Source of the DNA: Rhynochetos jubatus
Taxonomy: Eukaryota > Chordata > Aves > Eurypygiformes > Rhynochetidae
Assembly: GCA_027574665.1 (NCBI GenBank)
Contig: CM050666.1
Span: forward strand, 3,968,001 to 4,032,000
Length of the DNA: 64,000 nt
Reading direction: 5' to 3'
Shown here piece by piece: positions 39,081-51,497 of this stretch; position 1 is the stretch's first letter, and each line of letters starts with the position of its first letter. The notes beneath the pieces are model-generated. The model was not told where the DNA came from and made no database searches. It saw only the letters and a list, made by a program, of their open reading frames with translations. A program made the translations under genes and the position numbers.

Positions 39081-41114
39081 CTCAAGTTTCTGTAACCCAG
39101 TTTGTCCTATGTAGCAAAATTCTATCTGCTCATATGCTGGGAGCTAGCAGAAAGTCATCTCCAAGTGACCAGCAGGCTATGATTTAAGCCTATGTGCTAT
39201 ATAACCTCTTTAAATCAGAGGGAGAAAACCAAGATGCCCAAAGCCCTCTTATCACAACATTGAGATGCTGGTCTGTCCCATCCCGTGTCAGCACTAGGTC
39301 CAGTGTTAGTAGGGCACGGTGTGTTGAGCAGCGATTCAGTATGCCTTCGTGTCTCAGGTGCTTTTCCGAAGCAAAGGGGCCTGATGAATTGCTGGGATAA
39401 TAGTTCTTTGCTATATTTCCCCAACTAGTTCGGGATTTGTAGGGCAAGCTTCTAGGAGTTTGTTTGCACAGCTGGAAACCTGCGTTAGCCAACGTGATTC
39501 TGCCATTTACAATGTTCTACTGACTGACGTTTGGTAGCCTTGGGGAGGTGCCTCTCAGATCTCAGAGCAGTGCCTGGCCGTTGCTGTCAAAAACGCACCG
39601 TCCCTTCAGTTCTGCAGCCAGCATCAGCAGAGGCCAAGGATTAGCTTGTTGCGTTGAATAAGCTTTATTTGCAGACAAAATGAGGTGAAAATCCTCCTTC
39701 TGGCTGTTCTTAATGGGGTTTGAAACACCTGCCTTCCCCAGGTGACAGGACGAAGTGCCCAGTAAACACGAGAAGTACCCTCCTGTGTGTATACATGTGG
39801 ATACTGTTAAAAGCCCACTAATAAGAGCCTGTGCTCAGAATCACAGCTTTCTCATCTGATTAATGCTCCAGTACTCGAGACATTTCACTACTTGACAGCT
39901 GTTCTGTGGCCTATATACAAAATGAGTCAGAAGTCTCAATTTGGTCGTTACAAGAGTTGCAACTGCATCGCAGAACCCACTCTCACAGTTTGACAGCCTG
40001 GAAAGGGATGCTGTAGATCTGGAGTCAGATGAATTCCTCTTGGAGTTTTAGGAACAGGTCTGCAACACCGGGCAGAAGTAGAGAACTTGAAGGCTTTCCC
40101 TGCCAAGTCCCACTTCCCAGGCCTGCATGTTCTGTTTAAAGCCTGAATCGAAAGCAAGTTTTTCCAGCCCTTTAAAACTTCAAGAAATCCCTACCCCTGT
40201 CCCACCTTCCACCATGAAATCGTTTCCTTCCTAACACCTGTTTCAGCCCAACACAGAAGCCTGTGTGTTGACCTGTCCAGAGAGACACCATGGGCTGGCA
40301 GGAGCCCCCTCCCCGTACCTCAGCAGTTAACACCTCAGCTCAGTGAAAGCAGCTGCTTTGCTGCATGCCTCATAAAACTGTGAACAAACCTCTACACATT
40401 TGTGCAGAGAGAAGGGATAGCTATTCCTTATCTGCTCCTCTGCCACTCTGCAGCACGCCCCAGCAATTTATGGTCAGGCCTGTCGCTATCAGGTAAGCAA
40501 TAAGGAGGAGTGTGAATGGAGATAGGTGATGGGATGGGCACTGTGGCAAGGAACAAGTTATTGCAGGTTTGCTGGCGCCATCGAGTCTGTATCAGCTTGT
40601 TTCAATGGCTGTGCTGGGGCAGGTACCATGCTGCTACCGGGAAAGCGGCTGTGTGCTGAAGTCAGATGGTTCTCTCGTCTGCATGCAGGGAAGAGTAAAC
40701 AGTATACAGTGTGCACATTGATTTCCGGCCCTCGCTGTCGCCTGCCCTTGTTTATGGTGGGGAGGTGAACTTTCAGCTTTTGTTTGTTTGCTGTGTCTCC
40801 CTTTTTTATTTTTGCTGTCAAAACCCAAAGCAAGTCAAGAGTTGTTCAGACAGTGTCAGTCTGCCTCCTCACAGTCTGTGTCTCCTCCCCAAAATCTTTC
40901 ACATGACAGTATCCAAGCAATTCCAGAGCATCCATCTATGTGCTGCTCTTAAAAGGGTCTACAACCTTGCTCGACAGACTGACACTCATCTGAAAATCAG
41001 AAACTGTATTACCACGTATCTAAAGAAGGAGAAAATTCAACCTGAATTTGAAGTCTGAGGTTGTCTTTTCAAATCTAGCTCTTGGAACTGTGGTTTTGTT
41101 AAGTATTGTGCAGG

Positions 41115-41245
41115 GCAGTAACCACAGGGAGATGAGAAACACAGGAACTTAGTATATCAAGGGGGTGTTTTGCACGTGTTGAGAGACCAAGATGTTTGGA
41201 AAGTCAATGGCAGAGCTGGAAGCAGAATTGTGTTCTCTGATCTTG
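41115..41245 (-). repeat. Possible MIR remnant, antisense
   Basis: A weak candidate. 'agatgagaaacacagg' and, further on, 'tcaatggcagagctggaagc' followed by 'agaattgtgttctctgatc' follow the order of the antisense MIR body and head, but the part between them has no clear match. Confidence 0.3.
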
Positions 41246-44200
41246 GGAGAAGATGTTTAAGGATTTAGGGACATCAGATGCCTGAATTCTCTGTTTCTTT
41301 GAAAACCTTTTCCTGACAGAGTCATCTCTTCAATTCAAACACCACACAGCTTAAATTTTTATGTCGCTTTTAACATTTTCAAGGACCATCTTTTAATATT
41401 GTCAACTGCTGTATGTTCAGTTGAGTTTACTAGGAAGATTGAAAGAAAGAAGGAATTGTCCTTAGGAAAGAATAAAAGAAGAATCTGCTGGCAGTAATGA
41501 GGTGAGAGATGCTCAGACTATGGGGCCATGTTGGTATGATCCGAACCCTGGAGGTGCAAAACCTTCTTGTGAAGTCTGGGAAAGTTTGACTTTAGTTCTC
41601 ATCAGTGTGAGGTAGATCCAGGTTTATTACCCAGAGATTTCTTCATTCCAGGACTATTACTATGTGAAAATACTGTAAAGATAGAAATGACAGATGATTC
41701 AAAGGGAAAAGAAATGCTTAACTCGGAAATCAACTGCCCTTCCCTTTGTCCTAGGAAGTGCTTTACTCAATGGTGCTTCTAAAACTTTCTGATTTCTCTG
41801 TGGACTCTAGATCATCTTTGTTCTCAGGCTTTCTGAAGAGGTCTGACTACTGGGTTCTGACAATCTTCAGTAACTAGAAATGCTCCATTAGCTAATTGCT
41901 CAGTGACAGTGACCTTTCTGGGTAAGTCCACATGACAGCCACATAAATGCCACCTTAGTGCTTTCTGATTAGCTTTATAAGCCGTTTACTGTACAACTTT
42001 AGTTCTCAAATAACCACCTTTGGCTTCATATGACTGTGTGTGTCACAGCTGGTCAGGCTTTGCTTGTTTAAAGGCAACAGGTAAAGTCAGCCTCCTTTAC
42101 AGGAAATACTTGAGGACTTTCTTCAGGAAACTCAATCAATGCCACATGGATCACTGCTCCAGCAATGCCATGGTGTGTTCCTTAACCTTGCAAAGGAGCA
42201 GACTGTTATACATGTAGATATGGGATAAAGTGATGAGCAGAAGAGGTAGTAGAAGATGCGTTGATTTGTATTGGCCAGAAAGGTGTTGCTTTGCTGGCTT
42301 GGTGTTGCCTCAGAAGCCAGGTGGCCGAAGGTAGGAGTGCAGAGGTGGGTGGCAGTATGTGAACTTGCTTCTCCCTCTGTTGCAAGTATGTCCAAGCCTC
42401 AGTGGTTTTGACAACGAAGTGTAGGAGCAGGCATTGCAATGGAATGGCTCTCACCAGCTGCAGGCTCAAGGTTCTAATACTCACCCTTACTGTTTGTGCA
42501 TCTATTTGATTTGGGCTTCTAAGAATTTCCCATATTGGGTTAGTCCTAAAGCCCATCAAGTCTAGTATCTAATAATGGATCTCTTGGGAGAGAAGATAAA
42601 GAAACAGGACAATTATAACTGATCCGTCCCAGCTTTCTGAAGTTGGTAGCCAAGGTATCAGAAGAGTTTTAAGTCCTGTGCTGAAAGCACATCCCAATGA
42701 CCTAAGTAGTAGAAAAGAAATTTAATAAAACTAGGCCTTGTTGGGAGGGTGGTTGATGGTCTAGGTCTTCTAAGAGAAGACCTGTTCTTTAAGCCATTGT
42801 GTTTCCCTTTTAACCGCATCTAGAATAAACCCCTGCTCTTTTTACATTTTCTTACTATTTTTAATTTTGCTGTGCCTGGGACTCCATAGTACATAGCCAG
42901 CTGATTTACGCCTAGGCCAAATATGTAAGCTGTGGGATAACAGATGTCCAGGCTTTGATATCCTTCCCTCCTGTAGTTTAGCCTTAGATACTACCTAGAG
43001 GTTCGTGGCGATCTTGTCTTGGATCTTCAAGGATCTGTCTTCTGCAGGGGGAGACACACTGACAAGTGGTTGAGTTCCCAAGTTTATGCAGAGAATCTGT
43101 GGGCTTTGCTTTTGTATCTGTGGAGGTTTCAGTAAAGGCAGGAGAAAAAATGAATCCTCTCTGTTTCTGCTGTCGCACTGGGCTAGTTATCCCATGGGTT
43201 GTGATGTCCTGTTCATTGCCTACAAGCCCCAAAACATTAATGTCAGGTGGCAAAGTGCAAGAAAGAATTAAGAGTGCAGGATGCAGAGTCTAATGAAAGT
43301 TTACCTTCAGCAAGCACTGAATCAGAATGAACTTAGAGAATGGGGAAAAGAGAGGCTCAACAAGACTTTTAGTTGAGGAAAAGAGAATAGTTTAACTAAG
43401 CAATTGTCCTGTTGTTTCTCTTTTGATATCTTCCACTTCTGCTGGTTTTAGGACCCCTCTCTAGTCCTGTCTTGTTCAAGCTCCTGCAAAGAGCAGGAGT
43501 TTTGTCTGCCCAGGGTAAAGCATGGTTTAAGTCCTGACAACCAGATTTTTAAGATGGCTTAATTAGATGTTTCCTGCTCACCCTAGGGCAAAATAAGTTT
43601 CTGATGCCATCGTAAAGGCTGCTTGGGAGTAAATGTCATCCCAGTGACAAGGGAAGTATTGTGATCATACTGTGTTTTTTCTAGTTTTTGCATGTCTTAC
43701 GTCAGGTATTTGCATAAAACAGAGGTTGCATCAGTGGATTGTCTGTGCCTGTTTCCTTACACGGTTGTGCAGTGTTGCTCCACACTCACCGCTCAGGGTC
43801 AGTTTAAATTTGGCAGTGGTTGTTTTATGGTGAAATGTATAATGGTATAGCCAAAAGCAGGGAAGGCTCTGGGATATAAGCCTGGTGCTGTTTCCTCTGA
43901 AGTTAGTAATACTAATCCTGATGACTGGTTGGAAAAAAGTGTGCAACTGTTGTACCACCCCAGAGCCTTTTCCTTCTAGCAAAATTTCTGCAGGCTTCAG
44001 TGCAGAAAAAATATTACCTCTATCTCTTTGCCCTTTGTTTCCTCAGGAGTTCTTTCTCTTTTACTTCCTATGCCTTATTTGTTTCACTGTTCAGAATCAG
44101 AAATAGTTCTTGTAGTAAAACCTATCTACTGGTGGGATGTATGGGCTGGTCTGGCAGTTCTTGGTCCTTTGATGTAGTCTTTGAATCCATTATGTCTTTC

Positions 44201-45600
44201 TCTGAGCCTGAAGAGATGTGAGAAGACAAGTAATACAACAGGTAAATGTTGTAGCACACCACTTTGAGCATTTCAGACCAGTCTTACAATGTTCTTGATA
44301 TCGTGGTGTCTTTTTCACCTAGACAATGCGGTGTCTACAGTGCTCACAAGGATCTGAACTCTATAATATCAACTCCGACTTTGGATGATGAGTTTGAATC
44401 TGTGTCCCTGAGCTTGTTGCAAAGTCTGGTCCTGAAGCCTAGCCTTGCTGTGCTGCTGCCTGGGTTTCAAATGCTGCTGAGAGAAGTGAAAGTGGATGTT
44501 ACTGTCTTGCCCTGAGGAAATTCATCTGTCTGATGCGAGGCAGATGGCCCAAGGTTTTGCTCATGGTTTATGAAGTCTTACACTTGATCAGGTGTTGGAT
44601 CCGATGCAGTGCGGTGTGGGTCTCCCATTCTGCTGCAGCCTTTGCTGCAAAAACTTAAATCTCAGTCCCTTGACTCTGTTGATGCTTAACACATCACTAC
44701 ACTTTACCCATAGTTCTCAGATTCACATTCCTCATCCAAGACATTGTAAGAACACGCAGCCTCTCCAGGTTCTTGGGGTAGGATGGACCTGCAGCGATGA
44801 TGTAATATTGGTGATGGCCTCAGGAGAGGGGTGGTTCTGTCACACTGTCAGAGCTAAATGAGGCACTCTAGCAGAATGACAGTTGAGGTCTGTCTTACCT
44901 GAGACTGACCTTCTGCTGGTCTCAGGACGTTACAGGTTAACTTGGCAGGTCACCAGTATTGGCTGAAGATTTTATCGGTCATACAGTGGTGATACTCCTG
45001 GACTTTACAGTGTTGTGAAACGTTTCCGTAGGATTTAATATGGGTGAAATGAGTAAGCTTTTCAGTTGAATGTTAATGATAAATATGTAAATGACCTAGA
45101 GAACTACATGTTCAGTGTTCTTCCTTCTAGACTTTTAAGAATTCCCTCTGTAGAATTATTTAATAAGAACACAAATACAATATAAATGACAGGAACATGA
45201 ATCTACACTAGAATTTTTGCACTTGGCAAGTTTATGGTTTGCTCTTTTTTGCTATATGTCTTTTGTGCTACTGTACTTGGCAGTGCCAAGTTGAATAGCA
45301 CAATGATCCTTATTTTCACCGTTCTTAAGTTGCAGCTGTTAGTGCTGAGCTGACAGAGATCCATACGTTTAGAGTCTATACTTACTTGTGAAAAGCTCTC
45401 TGTGAATTGCAGCTATCAGCTTTCCACACAAACTTTGGATAAGTATGGAAAAATGTCTCTTTATTATCTTAAAACACACTACAGTGTAAGTTATTACAAT
45501 AGCAACTGGAAGCCATCGCTAAGATCAAGTCCCTGTTATGTGTACCCAGACTGAGTGGTGGTCTCAAAAATGGAAAAATCACATTTTAAAAACACAAAAG

Positions 45601-45735
45601 TAAGATTCTTATGGCCATTTCATAGATAGGAAGACTGGGGAACAGTCAGTTATGTGCCCGATATCACATAGGTTGTGTGACAGAGCTGAAATTCAACTGT
45701 ATGTCTAGATTAAGGCCTTAATGTCATGGCTTTCT
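45601..45735 (-). repeat. MIR SINE, antisense
   Basis: An antisense MIR. On the plus strand it shows 'ccatttcatagataggaaga' then 'ctggggaacagtcagttatg', then 'tgcccgatatcacatagg' and 'tgacagagctgaaattcaac'. These match, in order, the reverse complement of the MIR body: 'ccattttacagatgaggaaa', 'ctgaggcacagagaggttaa', 'tgcccaaggtcacacagc' and 'ggcagagctgggattcaaac'. It extends to the start of the tRNA-like head near 45735. The copy is old and diverged. Confidence 0.75.
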
Positions 45736-46756
45736 CCTCTTGCTGGGTTATTCCCTCTCAAAACTGCCAGTGTCTTACCACTCCAGCTTAGCACAGCCTG
45801 TCTTTTATTTGACTCTTTGTGACATAATACTGTGTGCTACTTTTAAAAGCCTCCCAGGCTTGGAGCCTTTCGAACCGCATCCCTCCTGGAGGCTGGCAGT
45901 GACAGCTATGCTGGTTCGCACTGGCACTGCTTAAGAAGTATTGCAAAGGGATGTAAACAGGGTGTAACTGATCTGAAGTGAGGGCTTGTGCGATTGAAAC
46001 AGTGGGGGCCAGAAGGAAAGGGCTGGAATTAGTATTCTCACTCAATTGTGTCTCCTGCTCCTCAATTTTCTTGTATTCCCACTCTTGGTATGTTAAAGGC
46101 AGCTGCTTTTAGTCAGTGTTCGCTTACTGAGATGTACTCAGCCAGCAACACAGCACCACTCAGCCGCTCGCTCACTCCCCCCGGTGGGACGGAGAGGAGA
46201 AAATATAATGAGAAGTACATAAGTTGAGACAGGACAGGGAGGGATCACTGGCCAGTTATGGTCACGGGCAAAACAGACTTGGCTTGGGGGGAAAAAATCA
46301 ATTTAATTAGTTACCAATCCAATCAGATAATGAGAAATAAAACAAAATATTAAAAACCTTCCCCCCACCCTTCCCTTCTTCCTGGGCTCAGCTTTGCTCC
46401 CCATTTCTCTCCCTTCTGCCCCCGTGTGGGGCTTGGGGTCAGCCTGTCACACGCTCTCCCTGCTGCTCCTTCCTCCTCAGGGGAGGATCCTCATACTCTG
46501 CCCCTGCTCCCGTGTGGGATCCCTCCCACGGGAGACGGTCCTCCACCAGCTCCTCCAACGTGAGCCCTTCGCACAGGCTGCAGTTCATCACAGTCTGCTC
46601 TGGTGTGGGCCCCCCGGCGTCACCAGTCCTGCCAGCAAACCTGCTCCAGCCTGGGCTCCGCTCTCCAGGGGCCACAGCTCGTGCCAGGAGCAGCTGCTCC
46701 AGCACAGGCTGCCCACGGGTCACAGCCTCCTTCAGGCATCCCCCTGCTCTGGTGTG

Positions 46757-46777
46757 GGGCCCTCCCCTGGTGGCAGG
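46757..46777 (-). promoter_or_regulatory. CTCF-like motif inside LTR
   Basis: The plus strand reads 'ccctcccctggtggcagggg', close to the reverse of the core CTCF recognition sequence (CCANNAGGGGGC type, which read the other way is GCCCCCTNNTGG). It lies in the GC-rich middle of the avian LTR. This is a motif match by eye only; occupancy is unknown. Confidence 0.35.
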
Positions 46778-46948
46778 GGGGTCTCTGCTCCCCTGTGACC
46801 CTCCATAACTGCAGGGCACAACCTTCCCTCTTACCATGGGCTGCAGGGGAACCTCTGCTCTGGGCACCTCGTCCTCCTCTCTGCGCTGACCTGGGGTTCT
46901 GCCTGGTTCTCTCGCACATATCCCGCTCCTCTCTGTGCTCTAGCAGTT

Positions 46949-46961
46949 CCCCCCCCCCCCC
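46949..46961 (+). repeat. C13 homopolymer inside LTR
   Basis: Thirteen C within the LTR on the plus strand (G13 in the sense of the LTR). Confidence 0.85.
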
Positions 46962-47108
46962 AAATACATTATCCCAGAAGTGCTACCACTGTCACTGATG
47001 GACCCATGGGCAGTGGTTTGTTTTGGAGCTGGGCATGCTTCTAGCAGCTTCCTACAGGAATCACCCCCACTCCCCCCAGCTCCCAAAAACCCCACCACAA
47101 ACCCAACA

Positions 47109-50100
47109 CATACACAAATCAATTAATGACAGAATTTTTTCTCAAGGCAGAAAATCTTTGGTAGGAAAGATGGAATTTTAAGGGTTGTGGTCTGAAAAAA
47201 TAAGGAAAGCAAGCCCAAAAAATCCTACCTGAGTGACTGAGAAAGGGAAATCTGGTTAGAGGAAGCACGCTCCAGGCTGGGGGGATTCTTCATGTGCTTC
47301 TGAAATCAGATTTCCTCGGAGACTGTGGCAGACATTGTGACACTGAATTACATTTTCCTTTACGTTTGTATACCAAAAATAAACCCTGCCTAAGTCATTC
47401 AGTGTCTTCTTGATGGTTTAGAAGCAGTCAGGATGACAACAGCTACTGGTCAGAGTTGTCAGAATCCAGCCTCATTATCACAGCTTGCAGTACTTGACCT
47501 GGAGACCTGGCCAGGAGGAGACATCCAGTAGGGTGCCAAATTCCTTTTGAATTAAGATCTTGCATGTAGGATTCATGTTTCCTAGGAAGATGCTCTTCCG
47601 GCTCATAGATACTATCAGGGTTACACTAAGGTAAAGCTGATGGTGAGCTGGGCACTGCCAGCTCCAGACTCCAAAGGCCTTAAAGGATATTAACAATTGG
47701 AGAACATTCATTCCTTTGTGAGAGGGGGTTCAGATGAGTGAGCGGGAGCATGGCTGTTAGAGCTAGAAATGTCTGAGACAGCGGGTTTTGTACAGCCCTT
47801 CTTGGGGAGCAGGTTTCCAGAGAAGCCCCACCCGTGTCATTTTCCACGTAGGAAAAGGCTTGGTTTTCAGCGTTGCTTTCTGCAGTTGTAACAGCGTGGG
47901 CACGTATTGTCATGCTAAAAGCAAGCTGAAGATTTAACAAACTTTTACATTGCACTGCAGCTTTATGTTCCCTGCTGCTGAGTGTTTTCTAGTGGCCAAG
48001 TACAAGGAACGCATTTAAAAAGCAAATGGGAGCAGTATCAGGGAGAGATAACAGAAACGGGAAGTGCCCTCCTTGCAGATATAGCACAAGTTACCTTTTG
48101 AGGTACGCGTAAGATACTTAGTCCCATGTGCACATTTGAGGTAACTGTTAAGACACAGATTTTAATGGGTATTTAGATGGCTCATTCTTGCTCAACTCAA
48201 TGGAAGTGAAACATCTGGAAGCTTGTGAAAACCTCATGGGCCAATAAATTCTCCTGTCCAGGCTCACTGCCCATCACACGCTGTTACTATCCAAAGAATG
48301 GTCGGTGGTCTGTTACTAGGACCAGCCCCTCGAGGATGCTGGGAACTTGGGCCTCTTGTCCATGGTTCCTTGCTTGCTTTCTTCCTTCTTTTGTCTCTCT
48401 GTCCCATCTTGCTAACTCTGATCAAGACCTGAGAAATCATCTTGGTACATGTTTCTTCCAAACTGTTTGTCCATTTTTTTCCATGGAAGTCAGATTTCTT
48501 ACCAAGTTTTTAGTCAAAACTATGGCTTATCCTTCAGATGTGTTCAGTTTTCTAACTCAGGAGTGAAATGTTTGAAAATACTTGCAGTAAGACAGGACAG
48601 AGACGTGTCACAAAACTGTAGGAACTTCATAGATATATAATTTATCAAGGTTTTCAGATCTATCCAGAAGTTATTGGATCTTTGCGGTTTTGAGAATTCT
48701 GAATATTTCTGTGAGAAAGTTCCTAGCTTTCTATGCAGACCAGGCTTTTATCAGTGCAAAAAGAAACTGGAAAGAAGTTGTTTAAAAATACTAGCTTAGC
48801 TAGGTTTTTATCAAATCAAAGCTGTGTACAAAGAAGATAAATCTTGTATCACAGCACAGCTTATAAACAAAATTATTTATTTTTAGCCAAACATACAAAT
48901 AACTGCCTTTTTATTTGTTATGGGTTTGTTTTGGGTGTTTGGTGGGGGTTTTTTTACATCAAAAAATAAACTATAGACAGAGCATGGGAAGCAATAAATC
49001 TGGGTGTGTCATTAGTGAGTGCTCTAACAAGTTCACATTGCACAGTGGTATGAAATTCCTCTGGGAACGTAGATCTTTATGTACATGTCAGAGGTCTAAA
49101 AATAGGTTACTGGAATAAGCTATAGTGTTAGAAAAGAGGAAAAGGGCTTTCCAATTTGTTTTATTGTTCTGTTTTGAAATGAAGAATTGTAATCTGAATG
49201 GGAAGAAGTTAAAAAACAAAGAAAATCACAGAAAATGAGCCAGATTACACTGGATCTAGCGAAACTAATAAACTGTCGGACTGATCCATAAAGCAGTTCT
49301 TCTGGAAATGACCAGTAGTCCTTCCATTTGCTCTAGCCAGGGTTGTGTCAAACCCAGCAGGCTGATGGGCAGGGGTAGCTGGTTTCCCTTCTGAGCAGGC
49401 AGAAGATCCATCGTGAGATGCTTTGGTGTCTGATGTGCCAGCATCACCTGGGTGGTTGGCCCTTGAAGGGTGAGGTGGGATCCAAACTGTCAGCGAGATA
49501 ATGCGAATGTTTAGCACTTCTGTCACTGGCTTTCAAAGCATTTCCAGAGGTAGTACCAGTGTTGCTACATCCTAAGTCTGAGCTGGGGCACTATGTCTGA
49601 GAGAAACAAGGCCAGAAGTGCTGTGCTACTTTGACAGTCTCCAACAGTCCGTCACCGGTGAAGCTGGAGATCACATTCAGATCTGCCAACCCCACTTGGG
49701 AATCCTGGCCACAGGGTCATGCACCACAGTGAACTTTGTGAAATCAAAGTCTCCTTGCTTTGTTACCAGCTCGTGTGGGATGTGCAGCTCATGTGGGATG
49801 TCCCTGGTTTGCGTGTGCTGAAGTTCCTATCCCCAGGGCAGTGTCTTTGAAGCACGGCTGCTGGGATGGAATTTGGGCAAGGGGACAGGAGTTCCTTGCA
49901 CTAGTTGTAGTGGAAAACAGGAAACGGGCAGGGTGGTGCCTCCTGTCCATGCCAAACTTAGGGCAAGCGGCTCCTTTATTCACGCTACTGCTAAGCTTGC
50001 CTTTGATATTTATGTTTCCTTGAGGTGGAGCAGTGTTACAAGGTTCCATTTGAAAAGTAGCATGTTGAGGGACTGAACACACGTACCCACACGTGGCTGC

Positions 50101-51336
50101 ACATACACCTTCACTCACAGGCCCACAACCCTCACTGAAGTCGGCAGAAATGGAATGGCTAGTCTTCTGTACCTCTGAAAAACTGCTCTTTACCAACTGT
50201 GGATGAATGGAAGGCCGTTTTTGAACGAGAATGTCTGTCTTATTTATAACAGCCTAATCGGGCAGATCTAGAGAGCCTTTTTACTTGTGTTTTCTAATCA
50301 GAACATACCACAAAGTCTGTTTGCTTATCTCTTAAACCTTTGCTGTCCAAGCAGAACTTATGGTATCTTTTCAATGGCAAAGGTGAACTGAAGTCCTCAA
50401 CTCCTGTCATCAGAGTGATTTGGAAAAGAATGGTGTCATTCTGCTGCAGTCCATCAACTGGAAGTGCTGGAGCCACCCATGTGCTTGAAGGTGGATCTGG
50501 CTCCACTCTTCATCAGCACTGTCATGAAAGCTAGAGGCTAGGAGTGTGCAGTGGCGATGTCCATCACCAATAAAGTGTAAGCAAATTACCTGATAGAAGA
50601 CTTTTGTAACCTCGGATGCAGTAGGGAATGTTTAGATCAGAAAGAGGAAGAAAGTTACTGAGGATGGACCTCACATGGTTTAGGTTGCTGTCATGGGTGG
50701 AGTCAGTTCTAAATTTGTGCTGAGAGGTCGTCTTTCTGCATGTTCTGGCAACTAACCTGCTTTTCAAGAAACTGCACTGCAACAGGCCAGCCTTTTTTGT
50801 TAAGAAACAGAAAGAGTAGATTTGTGTGTATGAGTGAAGACGAGGTGGCAGGTGTTTACTTAATTACCTTTCAGTTATGCACATCATATCTCTATCGTGT
50901 AAATATGAAGAGTTAAGCCTCCTTAGTCTTTCTCCTTCTTCAGTTCTACGTTGGCTGAATGATGGCTGCGGTGACTCCCCTCAAACAAACACCTCTCCCC
51001 CACCGCTGCGCAGAGATTCTTCTCCTTCCCTTTCCTTTTTTGCCAAGATAAACTGTGTGTGTAAATTGGATGAGTACATAAAAGCGTGTGTGTGGAGCAG
51101 ATGGCCAAAACAAGACCCTAATTAATAGTTTTGTAACTAAGGGAATGAGAGAAGGGTAATCCGAGGAATAACAAGAACAGCTTTTCAGTCTGTTACTTGG
51201 TGTGTGTTTGTGCGTGTAGTTGTACACTAAAATAATTCCAGCTGTCCTTCCTTCTTTTAATAATGGTTCATTGCTTTCCCGTTGTGGGGCCATATTTGGA
51301 CAAACATTAACCAGATCAAAGCCTAATGGATAGTTA
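47109..51336. other. Unique non-coding sequence
   Basis: No gene recognised between the LTR and the old palindromic repeat. The only notable structure is the 18-base duplication at 49769. The 135-aa minus-strand frame at 49789-50196 has no family resemblance. Confidence 0.6.
49769..49804. repeat. 18-base tandem duplication
   Basis: 'gctcgtgtgggatgtgca' is followed directly by 'gctcatgtgggatgtccc'. The two units share 15 of 18 positions by eye. Confidence 0.75.
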
Positions 51337-51432
51337 CGATGGCTCTGATTCAGCAAAGCACTTAAGCACAGTGTTTCATTGTAACTTCAATGGAACATGC
51401 TTTGACTTCAGCAAGATATAAGCATTGCTTCA
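51337..51432. repeat. Old palindromic amniote repeat (MITE-like)
   Basis: The left half reads 'ctgattcagcaaagcactta' then 'agcacag'; after a middle of 'acttcaatgg' and 'gacttcagc' the right half reads 'aagcattgcttcagtg', roughly the inverse of the left. The pattern matches a palindromic repeat familiar from turtle and crocodilian genomes (arms with 'gattcagcaaagcacttaag', centre 'cccattgacttcaatggg'). Its class is not settled for me; a non-autonomous DNA transposon is likely. It ends just before the G-run at 51460. Confidence 0.45.
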
Positions 51433-51459
51433 GTGATGGGACAAACGACCCTGCGACTT

Positions 51460-51496
51460 GGGGGGGGGGGGGGGGGGAGGGGGAGGGTGGCGGGGG
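51460..51496 (+). repeat. Poly-G run with G-quadruplex potential
   Basis: Eighteen G in a row (51460-51477) followed by further G-tracts interrupted by single A, T or C to about 51496. The strand has more than enough G-tracts to fold into an intramolecular G-quadruplex. Such runs are prone to length change and sequencing error, so the exact count may not be reliable. Confidence 0.9.
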
Positions 51497-51497
51497 A

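Larger units (their letters stand above)
34234..45600. other. Unique non-coding sequence
   Basis: About 11 kb without a recognised gene. It holds an AT-rich block (34420-34760), two candidate conserved blocks (36085-36420, 38010-38215) and a pyrimidine-rich strand segment at 38870-39080. That segment accounts for the 126-aa serine, proline and phenylalanine-rich frame at 38807-39187. Confidence 0.6.
46135..47108 (-). mobile_element. Avian ERV LTR (ERVL-like), solo
   Basis: A retroviral long terminal repeat of about 970 bases in reverse orientation. Read on the minus strand it starts with the avian LTR opening 'tgttgggtttgtgg', continues with a segment containing 'agcttcctgtag'-like and 'gctgctagaagc' text, then a GC-rich central part with several copies of a 'gtgtggg'-centred unit, and ends near 'gtggtgctgtgttgctggct'. 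This layout matches the LTRs of bird endogenous retroviruses that I associate with the ERVL group; the subfamily is not certain. No gag, pol or env sequence and no partner LTR lie beside it, so it is best read as a solo LTR left by recombination between two LTRs. The 3' border on the minus strand (around 46118-46138) is blurred and no clear target-site duplication was found. It is a decayed fossil of moderate age. The GC-rich open frames inside it are shadows. Confidence 0.85.

Noticed and set aside
38807-39187. 126-aa Ser/Pro/Phe-rich frame
   Set aside because: Explained by the pyrimidine-rich tract at 38870-39080.
46394-46998. Overlapping frames of 98-142 aa on both strands
   Set aside because: All lie inside the GC-rich LTR. 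Low stop density there explains them; LTRs of this type are not protein coding in these frames.
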